A DNA stretch of 64,000 bases, taken from SYFT01 sp964471115. GTDB taxonomy: Bacteria > Acidobacteriota > Vicinamibacteria > Vicinamibacterales > SCN-69-37. The notes below the pieces were generated by a model, which saw only the letters and a program-made list of their open reading frames with translations, had not been told where the DNA came from and ran no database searches. Positions 27,224 through 34,745 of the stretch are shown in pieces. Both the position numbers and the translations under genes were made by a program. Positions within the stretch are counted from its first letter, which is position 1; each line of letters opens with the position of its first letter. Where the stretch lies: assembly GCA_964471115.1 (NCBI GenBank), contig CAYYFE010000001.1:248001-312000 (forward strand). The letters run 5' to 3'.

Positions 27224-27260
27224 TTGTCTATAGACAATTTGCACATAGCTGATCTACCCT
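27224..27260 (+). promoter_or_regulatory. PadR promoter with perfect palindromic operator
   Basis: TTGTCTA/TAGACAA (27224-27230/27231-27237) is a perfect 14-base palindrome. Its right half includes the likely -35 (TAGACA, 27231-27236), which is 18 bases from the -10 TACCCT (27255-27260). ATG 27266 follows five bases later, so the message is leaderless. A repressor on the palindrome would cover the -35, as expected for PadR autorepression. Confidence 0.7.
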
Positions 27261-27265
27261 GTCCC

Positions 27266-27613
27266 ATGCCTCGTCCCGACCCCGCGTCGTTCCTGCCGCT
27301 CAAGTCCGATGTCGCCTACATCCTGATGGCGCTCGATGCCGGGGCCCTGCACGGCTACGCCATCATCAAGGAGGTTGAGGCCCGCTCCGCCGGCGAGTGG
27401 GTGCTGCAGACGGGGGCGCTCTACCGGACCCTGCGCCGCCTGCTGATGGACCAGCTGATCGTCGAGGTCCCCAGGCCCGCAGGGGAATCCAGCGAGGATG
27501 AACGCCGCCGCTACTACCGGACGACGCCGCTGGGTCGTCAGGTGCTGGAGGCTGACCTGGCCCGCATGGCCCGGGTGGTGGCCGCGGCCAGACGCCGGAA
27601 GAGCCTGGTGTAG
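27266..27613 (+). CDS. PadR family repressor, type 2 (partner of ADOP at 27617)
   Basis: A 115-residue PadR wHTH protein: DPASFLPLKSDVAYILMALD, LHGYAIIKEVEARSAGEWVL, GALYRTLRRLLMDQLIVEVP and a short C-terminal helix. The opening FLPLKSDVAYIL, with no DLLQGTLD, groups it with the PadR at 41514. ATG 27266 is five bases from the -10 box and is the first sensible start; the frame runs upstream to a TTG inside the operator. The ADOP gene starts three bases after its stop, so the pair is one transcript. Autorepression through the palindrome at 27224-27237 is likely. Confidence 0.92.
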   Translation: MPRPDPASFLPLKSDVAYILMALDAGALHGYAIIKEVEARSAGEWVLQTGALYRTLRRLLMDQLIVEVPRPAGESSEDERRRYYRTTPLGRQVLEADLARMARVVAAARRRKSLV

Positions 27614-27616
27614 GGC

Positions 27617-30253
27617 ATGCCGACGCCCCTCATCTATCGCTGGCTGCTGCGCCTGTGCCCGCCGGAGTTCCGCGAGCGGTTCGGCGACGAAGTCATCGCC
27701 ACCGCCGCGTCGATGAGCCGCGATCGGCCGGGCGGCCGCTGGCGCGCGTTCGTGGATGCCGCGCGCACGGTCATCGGGCTTCGCCGCGACGTGCGCCGCG
27801 AGCGCCGCGCCGGCGCGGCGGGCCTCCTCTCCCGTATCGCCGCCGACCTGCGCCTCGGCGGCCGATCGCTTCGCCGTGTACCCGGCTTTTCACTGGCCGC
27901 CATTCTGACGCTCGCGCTCGGCATCGGTGCGTTTACCGTCGTCTACGCGATCGTGGACGCGCTGCTGCTGCGCCCGCTGCCGTTTGGGGATCGCAGCGAC
28001 CGGCTCGTCACGATTCATTCGACTCATCCCTCCCAGGCCCGCGACTGGAACGACTCCGAACTGTCGTACGCCGACCTGATGGATCTGCGCGAGCGCGCGG
28101 TCACGTTCGACGCCGTGGAAGGTGTCATCGACCGCAACTTCTCGGTGGCGTCCGCCGACGATTCGGCCCGCGTGCTCGGCGCGTCGGTCACCCCGGGATT
28201 GTTCGCGATGCTCGGCGTGAGCCCGATCGAAGGCCGTCTCTTCCGATCGGACGAGGCCGCGCTGCCCGGTCTCGAGTCCGTCGTCATCGTCAGTCACGCG
28301 TTGTGGACGAACCTGCTGGGGGCGGACCGGTCCGCGGTGGGTCGACCCATCCTCCTCAATGCCAGACCGGTGACGCTCATCGGCGTCATGCCCGAAGGCT
28401 TCTTGTTTCCCGAGCAGCACCAGGTGTGGCTGCCGTACGCGGGCAATCGGGTCGAGGGGCGCGGCAACCGGGCCTTGATCGGATTCGGACTGCTGCGGCA
28501 CGACGCGACGATGTCGCAGGCGGCGGCCGATGTTGAACGGGTCAGCGCCACGCTCGCGCGCGAATACCCCGACACCAACCGGGACTGGGGCCTGCACCTG
28601 CTGACGCTTCGCGACTATCACGTGCAGGACCGCAGCGGCCTGACCTCGATGCTGGCCGCGGTCGTGTTGCTGTTGCTGGTGGCGTGTGCGAACGTCGCGG
28701 GGCTGCTCATTGCCCGCGGCGCGTCGCGCACGCAGGAGCTGGTGACTCGCGCGGCGCTCGGCGCAAGCCGTGGGCGTCTGATCTCGCTGCTGCTGGCGGA
28801 GGCCGCCGTCATTGCCGCCGTCGGGGGTGTGCTGGGCGTGATGTTGTCGTTCTGGGGACTGCGCGCGCTGCTGGCGATGGTGGCCGAGCTTCCGGTCTAC
28901 TGGGCGCAGCCAGCGATTGACTGGCGTGTACTCCTGACGGCTCTGGCCGCGACGGTCGGCGTGGCCCTGCTGGCAGGGCTGGTCCCCGCGCTTCGGCTGT
29001 CGGGCGTCGACACCGGCGCGGCCGGCACCGCCGTGCGCGTGGCCGGCGGCACACGCGGCCATCGCCGGGTGCAGCGCGGACTGGTGGTGGCTCAGGTGAG
29101 CGTCAGCTTCGTGCTGCTGACGGGCGCCACGCTGCTGGCGGCGTCGGCCGTCGCGCTTCAGCGCGCCGACGCGGGCTTTGATCCCGCCCAGGTGCTGAGC
29201 GGGCGCTTCTACATCGCCGGTGATCCCTATGATCCCATCGAAGCCAGAGCCGCTGTGGTCTCGAAGATCGCCGAGACCGTTGCGGCGATTCCCGGCGTCA
29301 CGGCGGCGGCGGTCACGCAGGCCATTCCGGCAGACGATGGCGGGTCGACGGTGTTGGTGCGGCCACCCGATGCCGGCGCGACCGAGTCGATGGGGGTGAC
29401 CGCGATTGCGGCGACACCAGGGCTCTGGGACACCCTTGGCCTGCGCCTGCTGGCGGGCCGCACGTTCACGGCGGCCGAACATGCGGACGACGAGGCGCCG
29501 GTGGTCATCGTGAACGAACGGCTGGCGCATCGCTTCTGGCCGGGGCAGTCGGCGCTCGACCGGCCGCTGCCAGTGGTGAACGCCAGAGGCGAGATCACCA
29601 CGACGCTGCGTGTCGTGGGTGTGGCGCCCAATCTCGTGTACGAGGAATTCGGCGAGACGACGCCGCAGTCGCAACTCAATCTGTACATTCCCTACGCCCG
29701 GCAGGGGGGCCGGACGATGGCGATCCTCGCGCGTGCGTCCGGCGACCCGGCGCCGTTGTCGCAGGCCCTGCGGCAGGCTGTACGCGCCGTTGATCCGTCC
29801 TTCGCCACGTTTGATGTGCTGACACTGACCGAGCGGCGTCGCCTGACCACCTGGGGCGAACGGTTTCTGGCGACCACCTTCACAGTGTTTGCCCTGCTGG
29901 CGTTGCTCCTGGCGTGTCTTGGCACGTTCGCGGTGGTGGCGTACGCGGTCGCGCAGCGTCGGCGCGAGGTGGGTGTACGCCTGGCGATCGGCGCGACGCC
30001 CGTCGACGTCGTGGGGCTGTTCCTCAAAGGAGGATTGGCGCTCGCGGCGGTCGGTCTTTGCCTCGGCGCGCCGCTGGCCGCCCTGACGGCGCGCGCGCTC
30101 GATTCCGGCGAGATGTTGTTCGGGGTGTCGCCGTGGGACGGTCGCCTGTGGATCGCGCTGCCGGCCGCGCTGCTCGCGGCCGTGCTGGTGGCCACGCTCC
30201 AGCCCGCCTTGCGGGCCGGCCGCGTCGCGCCCGTCGAGGTGCTGCGAGAATAG
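27617..30253 (+). CDS. ADOP-type orphan FtsX/MacB permease, prefix type 2
   Basis: An 878-residue ADOP. The prefix differs from type 1: PTPLIYRWLLRLCPPEFRER, then GDEVIATAASMSRDRPG and ADLRLGGRSLRRVPGF before the first membrane helix (SLAAILTLALGIGAFTVVYA). The first FtsX core is LLLVACANVAGLLIARGASR. The second half repeats the plan, with the last core YAVAQRRREVGVRLAIGATP near the C-terminus and the final LRAGRVAPVEVLRE typical of the family. It lies three bases behind its PadR and four bases ahead of the DinB gene, so at least three genes share the transcript. The substrate is unknown. Confidence 0.92.
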   Translation: MPTPLIYRWLLRLCPPEFRERFGDEVIATAASMSRDRPGGRWRAFVDAARTVIGLRRDVRRERRAGAAGLLSRIAADLRLGGRSLRRVPGFSLAAILTLALGIGAFTVVYAIVDALLLRPLPFGDRSDRLVTIHSTHPSQARDWNDSELSYADLMDLRERAVTFDAVEGVIDRNFSVASADDSARVLGASVTPGLFAMLGVSPIEGRLFRSDEAALPGLESVVIVSHALWTNLLGADRSAVGRPILLNARPVTLIGVMPEGFLFPEQHQVWLPYAGNRVEGRGNRALIGFGLLRHDATMSQAAADVERVSATLAREYPDTNRDWGLHLLTLRDYHVQDRSGLTSMLAAVVLLLLVACANVAGLLIARGASRTQELVTRAALGASRGRLISLLLAEAAVIAAVGGVLGVMLSFWGLRALLAMVAELPVYWAQPAIDWRVLLTALAATVGVALLAGLVPALRLSGVDTGAAGTAVRVAGGTRGHRRVQRGLVVAQVSVSFVLLTGATLLAASAVALQRADAGFDPAQVLSGRFYIAGDPYDPIEARAAVVSKIAETVAAIPGVTAAAVTQAIPADDGGSTVLVRPPDAGATESMGVTAIAATPGLWDTLGLRLLAGRTFTAAEHADDEAPVVIVNERLAHRFWPGQSALDRPLPVVNARGEITTTLRVVGVAPNLVYEEFGETTPQSQLNLYIPYARQGGRTMAILARASGDPAPLSQALRQAVRAVDPSFATFDVLTLTERRRLTTWGERFLATTFTVFALLALLLACLGTFAVVAYAVAQRRREVGVRLAIGATPVDVVGLFLKGGLALAAVGLCLGAPLAALTARALDSGEMLFGVSPWDGRLWIALPAALLAAVLVATLQPALRAGRVAPVEVLRE

Positions 30254-30256
30254 GGC

Positions 30257-30742
30257 ATGCCGCTCGATCCGCTGCTCGAGACGTTGCTCGATACCTGGGA
30301 CCGCCACAACGCCGTCCTCATCAATCTCGCCCGGCTGGTGCCGGCCGCCGGTCTGCAGGCGCGCGCGTTGCCGGGCAGTCCGACGGTGGCCGCGATGTTT
30401 TCGCACATGCATCACGAGCGCATGGTTTCCGTGCAGGAGAACGCGCCGGAACATGCCGGCGCGATGCCGGCGACGGAATGGAATGACGCCGGCGATGTGG
30501 AGACGCTTGCCGCGCAGCTGGCCGCCAGCGGCGCGTGTGTGCGCGCCGCCGTCGCCGGGCGTGTGACGGCCGGGCGGCCGTTCGATCTGGACTACGCCCA
30601 CCCGACGCAGCTGGTGTCGTTCCTCATCTTTCACGAGGGCTATCACCACGGCCAGATCAAGCTGGCCCTGAAGGCTGCGGGCATGCCCATCAGCGATGCC
30701 GAGGCCGGGCCGGTGACGTGGAAACTCTGGCGGGCCAGATGA
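30257..30742 (+). CDS. DinB family protein
   Basis: A 161-residue four-helix-bundle protein of the DinB/YfiT type. The three metal histidines expected in the family can be placed in MFSHMHHERMVSV and in FLIFHEGYHHGQIKLALKAA near the C-terminus. Members act as thiol-transferases (bacillithiol, mycothiol) or have unknown roles; substrate choice cannot be inferred. The start follows the ADOP stop by four bases, and the gene end overlaps the next start (ATGA at 30739-30742), so it sits inside a tight four-gene unit with PadR, ADOP and the PLP enzyme. Confidence 0.82.
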   Translation: MPLDPLLETLLDTWDRHNAVLINLARLVPAAGLQARALPGSPTVAAMFSHMHHERMVSVQENAPEHAGAMPATEWNDAGDVETLAAQLAASGACVRAAVAGRVTAGRPFDLDYAHPTQLVSFLIFHEGYHHGQIKLALKAAGMPISDAEAGPVTWKLWRAR

Positions 30743-31635
30743 CCGTGGCCCGCTGGCCGTTCACGCCGACGCCGCTGCGGCACGCGCCCTCGCTCTGCTC
30801 GGCCGATCGTGAGGTCTGGCTCAAGGACGAAACGGTCCTGCCCACCGGCACGTTCAAGGTGCGCGGCGCCTGGGTGGCGCTGACCAGGGCCATCGAGGCC
30901 GGACCGATCACGGAAGTCGTGGCCGCCAGCACGGGCAACCACGGCGCGGCCGTTGCCTGGGCGGCGCGCGAGCTGGGTGTGCCCGCGCGGATCTTCGTGC
31001 CGGCGCACGCCAACGCCGTGAAGACCGCGCGCATCCGCGATCGCGGCGCCGTGCTGGTCGAGGACGGGCGGGACCTCACAGACGCGATCGACCGCGCCGC
31101 CGCTCACGTCGCGCGCACGGGCGCGTTCTTCCTGCACGATGCGTCCAACCCTGATGTGCCGGACGGGACCGCCACCATCGGCGCCGAGTTGCTCGATCAG
31201 GCGTCGGCGATTGACGCCGTGTACGTGCCGATGGGTGACACGGCGCTCATCCGCGGAGTCGCGACCCGCCTCAAGGCCAGCGGCCGTCCCATTGCCGTCG
31301 TCGGTGTCGTCGCCGCCGAGGCTCCCGCGTACCTGCAGTCATGGCGCGCCCGCCGGGTCATCGAAACCGCCTCGGCGGACACCATCGCCGACGGCCTCGC
31401 TGTCCGTCGTCCTCTGGCGCCAAATGTGGACGCCATCACGCGCCTGGTGGATGACGTGATCGCGGTGAGTGAAGAAGAGCTGCGTGAGGCGATGGCGTGG
31501 CTCGAGGCGAATGAGGGCCTGGTGACAGAGCCGTCCGGTGCCGCGTCCGTCGCCGCACTCCGGCGCGATCAGGCCCGGCGCGGCACGGTCATCGCGATCG
31601 TCACGGGCCGGAACCGGGCGCCTGCCGGCGCATAG
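30739..31635 (+). CDS. PLP-dependent threonine dehydratase/serine racemase-like enzyme
   Basis: A 298-residue fold-type II PLP enzyme. The PLP lysine is in PTGTFKVRGAW (Lys40) and the substrate loop is ASTGNHGAAVAWAA (residues 63-76). The length fits catabolic threonine dehydratase or serine racemase without a regulatory domain. The phosphate-binding loop, usually four glycines in a row, here reads VPMGDTALIRG (Gly166-Leu170), so cofactor binding may be changed or the substrate may differ. ATG 30739 overlaps the stop of the DinB gene. Reactions known for the family are deamination of Thr/Ser or racemisation of Ser; which one applies is open. Confidence 0.78.
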   Translation: MTVARWPFTPTPLRHAPSLCSADREVWLKDETVLPTGTFKVRGAWVALTRAIEAGPITEVVAASTGNHGAAVAWAARELGVPARIFVPAHANAVKTARIRDRGAVLVEDGRDLTDAIDRAAAHVARTGAFFLHDASNPDVPDGTATIGAELLDQASAIDAVYVPMGDTALIRGVATRLKASGRPIAVVGVVAAEAPAYLQSWRARRVIETASADTIADGLAVRRPLAPNVDAITRLVDDVIAVSEEELREAMAWLEANEGLVTEPSGAASVAALRRDQARRGTVIAIVTGRNRAPAGA

Positions 31636-31645
31636 CCAGAGCGGT

Positions 31646-34342
31646 TCACAGCGTCCGCAGCGCCGTCAACGGATCGACCGCGGCTGCCCGGCGTGCCGGG
31701 ACGATGGCGGCGACACCCGCCACGACCGCGAGCAGGGCAACGGCGCCGAGGAAGCTCAGCGGGTCGAGGGCGCTCACGCCAAGCAGCACACTGCTCAGCA
31801 CCTGCGCGCCCACGGCGGCCAGCACGACGCCGATCACGGTGCCCACGCCCACCATGGTGAGTGCTTCGCGCAGGACACCACTGATCACCCGGCCCGTCGT
31901 GGATCCCAGCGCCATCCGGATGCCGATTTCGCGTGTGCGGCGCGCGACGCTGAAGGCGATGACGCCGTAGAGGCCGACGCCGGCCAGCAGCATGGCGAGA
32001 CTGGCCAGGCCGCCGAAGATGGCCGCGCCGAGCGAGATGGGCAGCATCGAGGTCGCCGCCATGCGCGCCAGCGTGCCCAGTTCGAGGAACACCACTTCGG
32101 GTTCCAGCGCGCGCAGCTCGCGTTCAATTCCCTGGGTCAACGCGGTGGAGTCGCCGCTGGTCCGCGCCAGCACGCTGTACGCGTTGGCCGGCCGCTGTGA
32201 CGCCGCGAAGTGGATGACGGGCCGCGGCCGTTCCCCGACCGACAACGTCGCATAGTCCCGCGAAATGCCGATGATCTCGACGATCGGGCCGGACTGGTCG
32301 CGCAGGCGGACGCGATGCCCCAGCGCATCACCATTCGGGTAGAACGTCTTGACGAACGTCTCGGACACGATCGCGACGCGCGTCGACTCGGGCGTGTCAC
32401 GGCTGTCGAAGGCGCGGCCCGCCAGCAGCGGCACACCCAGTGTCTCGAAGTAGTTGGCCGACACGCGCGTGGTGCTCACCGATGCACCCGTGGCCGGCGT
32501 GGCCTCAGGACGGCCGTCGATCACCAGCGTCGTCGTGTGGTTGTTCGGCGAAAACGGCAGCCGTTCGGCCAGCGCCACTGACGTGACGCCCGGCAGCAGG
32601 CCGACGCGACGGACGGCATCCTCGAAGAAACGCTTCGACCGGGCATCGTCATAGCCGTGCATGTCCATGCTGACGGTGGAGGTCACCAGGCCCGAGACCT
32701 CGAAGCCGGGGTTGGCGTTGAATCCCGCGAAGAGGCTGCGCACGAGCAGCAGCCCGCCGACCAGCAGGACCACCGACACGGCCACCTGCGTCACGACCAG
32801 CGCGTGGCGGACGCTGAACCGGCGTCCCGGCGAGGCCAGCGAGGCATCGTCCTTGAGCGATGCCACGAGATCGGGCCGCGACGCCTTGAGCGCCGGCAGC
32901 AGGCCGAACGCGAGTCCCGTGAACACGGCGAGCCCGCCGGTGAAGGCGACGAGCCGCCAGTCGATGGGCATCGTGAACACGATGGGCAGTTCGATCGGCA
33001 GACGGGCGTTGACGATCCACGAGGTGGCCCAGACGGCCAGCATGAGACCCGCGGCGCCGCCGGCCAGCGACAGCACCAGACTTTCGACCGCCATCTGCCG
33101 GACGAGGCGCACCCGGCTGGCGCCGATGGCCGACCGCAGCGCCATCTCGCGCGTACGAGCCGCGCCGCGCGCCAGCAACATGTTGGCGAGGTTCGCGCAC
33201 GCAATCAGCAGCACGAGGCCGACCGCGCCGGCCAGCACCGCGCCCGCCGGACGCATCACCTGGTCGATGTCCGGATGAAACCGCACCTGCTCGGCGGGCA
33301 ACACATGGCTCGAGCGATTGCGGTTGCTGATGGGGTGCGTGGCGGCGAGCCCCTGCATCAGCGTGTCGAGATCGGCGCGCGCCGCGTCAATCGTGGCGCC
33401 GTCACGCAGGCGGCCCTTCAGGAACAACCAGCGATTGCCCCGTTGCGTGAGGCGTGTGGTGCCCGTGGCCGATGGGACCGAATCCAGCTGGCCCGCCGGT
33501 TCCACATCGTCGACCATCGTGACCGGAATCCAGAGGTCGGCCTCGACGCCGGGGATCGATCCCGTGAACGCGCGGGTGGTGACGCCGACGATCGTGTACG
33601 GCCGGCTCTTGACCTTGAGCGTGCGGCCGATGATGTCGCGCGCGCGGCCGAAACTGCGCGCCCAGAGCCGGTCGCTGATGATCACGACGGGGCTGGCGCC
33701 CTCGCCCTGCTCGTGCGACGGCTCGAATCCCGCGCCCATCGCCAGCGGAATGCCGAGCGTCCTGAAATAGTTCGCCGTGACCACCTCACCAAAGGCCAGG
33801 CGGTTGTCGCCCTCGATGCTCACGGCCGCGAACATCATGGAATGGCCGACCAGCGCCTCGAGGGTGGACGACCCGGCCGCCAGGTCGCGCAGGTCCGGAT
33901 ATGACGACGACCCGAATCGTTCGCCGCGCCCGTCACTGGTGTACACGGCGACGATGCGGTCGGGGTTGGCGTAGGGGAGCGGCCGGAACAGCAGGTTGTC
34001 GACCATCGCGAAGATCGTGCTGTTGAGCCCGATGCCGATCGCGAGTGACAACACGGCGACGGCCGTGAAGCCCGGTGCCTTGCGCAGCGTCCGAAGTCCG
34101 TACCGCACGTCCTGCCAGATCGTTGACCACATGAGGTGCCTGCTTTCCGTCTGTGTGAACCGGTCGCGCACGCGCCAGGGGCGCGTCAGGGCGACGTGAA
34201 TGGCCTGGGCGAGATACCACGGCGCCGCGCGCCGCGGCCGCCGGCCGTAGTCTTCATCCAGGTCGGCGAGCACGAGCTCGCGCTGGGACGCGGGCAGCAG
34301 CCGCCCGGCGATCCAGCGCAACGCCGCCGGGGGCTGAGGCAT
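31646..34342 (-). CDS. ADOP-type orphan FtsX/MacB permease, prefix type 3
   Basis: An 898-residue ADOP. Its prefix is a third kind: PQPPAALRWIAGRLLPASQR then ELVLADLDEDYGRRPRRAAP and WYLAQAIHVALTRPWRV, before the first helix (GFTAVAVLSLAIGIGLNSTI). The first FtsX core is LLIACANLANMLLARGAART, and the last core (VARRTREIGIRMALGSTTG) and final PARRAAAVDPLTALRTL are standard. The ATG shares one base with the TGA of the PadR gene (TGATG), so translation is coupled. It ends ten bases from the convergent PLP enzyme gene. Confidence 0.92.
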   Translation of the reverse strand: MPQPPAALRWIAGRLLPASQRELVLADLDEDYGRRPRRAAPWYLAQAIHVALTRPWRVRDRFTQTESRHLMWSTIWQDVRYGLRTLRKAPGFTAVAVLSLAIGIGLNSTIFAMVDNLLFRPLPYANPDRIVAVYTSDGRGERFGSSSYPDLRDLAAGSSTLEALVGHSMMFAAVSIEGDNRLAFGEVVTANYFRTLGIPLAMGAGFEPSHEQGEGASPVVIISDRLWARSFGRARDIIGRTLKVKSRPYTIVGVTTRAFTGSIPGVEADLWIPVTMVDDVEPAGQLDSVPSATGTTRLTQRGNRWLFLKGRLRDGATIDAARADLDTLMQGLAATHPISNRNRSSHVLPAEQVRFHPDIDQVMRPAGAVLAGAVGLVLLIACANLANMLLARGAARTREMALRSAIGASRVRLVRQMAVESLVLSLAGGAAGLMLAVWATSWIVNARLPIELPIVFTMPIDWRLVAFTGGLAVFTGLAFGLLPALKASRPDLVASLKDDASLASPGRRFSVRHALVVTQVAVSVVLLVGGLLLVRSLFAGFNANPGFEVSGLVTSTVSMDMHGYDDARSKRFFEDAVRRVGLLPGVTSVALAERLPFSPNNHTTTLVIDGRPEATPATGASVSTTRVSANYFETLGVPLLAGRAFDSRDTPESTRVAIVSETFVKTFYPNGDALGHRVRLRDQSGPIVEIIGISRDYATLSVGERPRPVIHFAASQRPANAYSVLARTSGDSTALTQGIERELRALEPEVVFLELGTLARMAATSMLPISLGAAIFGGLASLAMLLAGVGLYGVIAFSVARRTREIGIRMALGSTTGRVISGVLREALTMVGVGTVIGVVLAAVGAQVLSSVLLGVSALDPLSFLGAVALLAVVAGVAAIVPARRAAAVDPLTALRTL

Positions 34343-34665
34343 CAGAGCGACTCCAGCTTGGGCCGGAGGCCCCGCGTCATGCGCGCCCAGGTTTCGTACG
34401 CGCGGCCGAGCGCCGCCTGCCCTTCAGTGGTCAGCGCGTAGACCTTGCGCCGGCGCTGGCCCGCCGCGGACGGTTCCACGACCGCGGCGTCCACCAGTCC
34501 CTTGTCCGCCATGCGCTGCAGCGTCGTGTAAATCGCGCCGATCCATACCGTCCGCTGGCTGCCTTCCTCGACGGCCTGCCGGATGCCCGCGCCGGTGGCC
34601 TCTTCGCCCAGCCGGACGATGGCCAGCAGCACCAGTTGCTCGAATTCGCCCAGATACGTACCCAC
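34342..34665 (-). CDS. PadR family repressor, type 3 (partner of ADOP at 31646)
   Basis: A 107-residue PadR wHTH: GTYLGEFEQLVLLAIVRLGE, GAGIRQAVEEGSQRTVWIGA and IYTTLQRMADKGLVDAAVVE, then a basic tail. The opening differs from the two other PadR types, with GEFEQLVLLAI in place of DLLQGTLD or FLPLKSD. GTG 34665 is chosen: it lies five bases from a TAGTAT box, and the frame upstream runs through non-PadR sequence. ACTAC/GTAGT flanks the -10 as a short palindrome (34673-34685), a likely operator. Its stop overlaps the ADOP start. Confidence 0.9.
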   Translation of the reverse strand: MGTYLGEFEQLVLLAIVRLGEEATGAGIRQAVEEGSQRTVWIGAIYTTLQRMADKGLVDAAVVEPSAAGQRRRKVYALTTEGQAALGRAYETWARMTRGLRPKLESL

Positions 34666-34670
34666 GGCTG

Positions 34671-34685
34671 ATACTACGTTGTAGT
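34671..34685 (-). promoter_or_regulatory. PadR -10 box with overlapping palindrome
   Basis: TAGTAT (34676-34671 on the minus strand) ends five bases before GTG 34665. The palindrome ACTAC-aac-GTAGT (34685-34673) overlaps it, so a bound repressor would cover the -10. Confidence 0.5.
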
Positions 34686-34708
34686 GCGAGCCAAGGTTCG
34701 GAGAGGCA

Positions 34709-34728
34709 AGTAGCGGCAAGTGGCGGCA
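34709..34728. repeat. Two copies of decamer AGTRGCGGCA
   Basis: AGTAGCGGCA and AGTGGCGGCA in tandem, just ahead of the propeller gene at 34746. The same unit occurs six times at 59816-59875, about 25 kb away. Confidence 0.8.
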
Positions 34729-34745
34729 AAGGGGAGAATGTGCCC

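Noticed and set aside
27890..30649. Minus-strand open frame of 919 codons opposite an ADOP gene
   Set aside because: It is the shadow of the GC-rich codon pattern of the ADOP, is rich in His, Gln and Arg, has no domain and no start signal.
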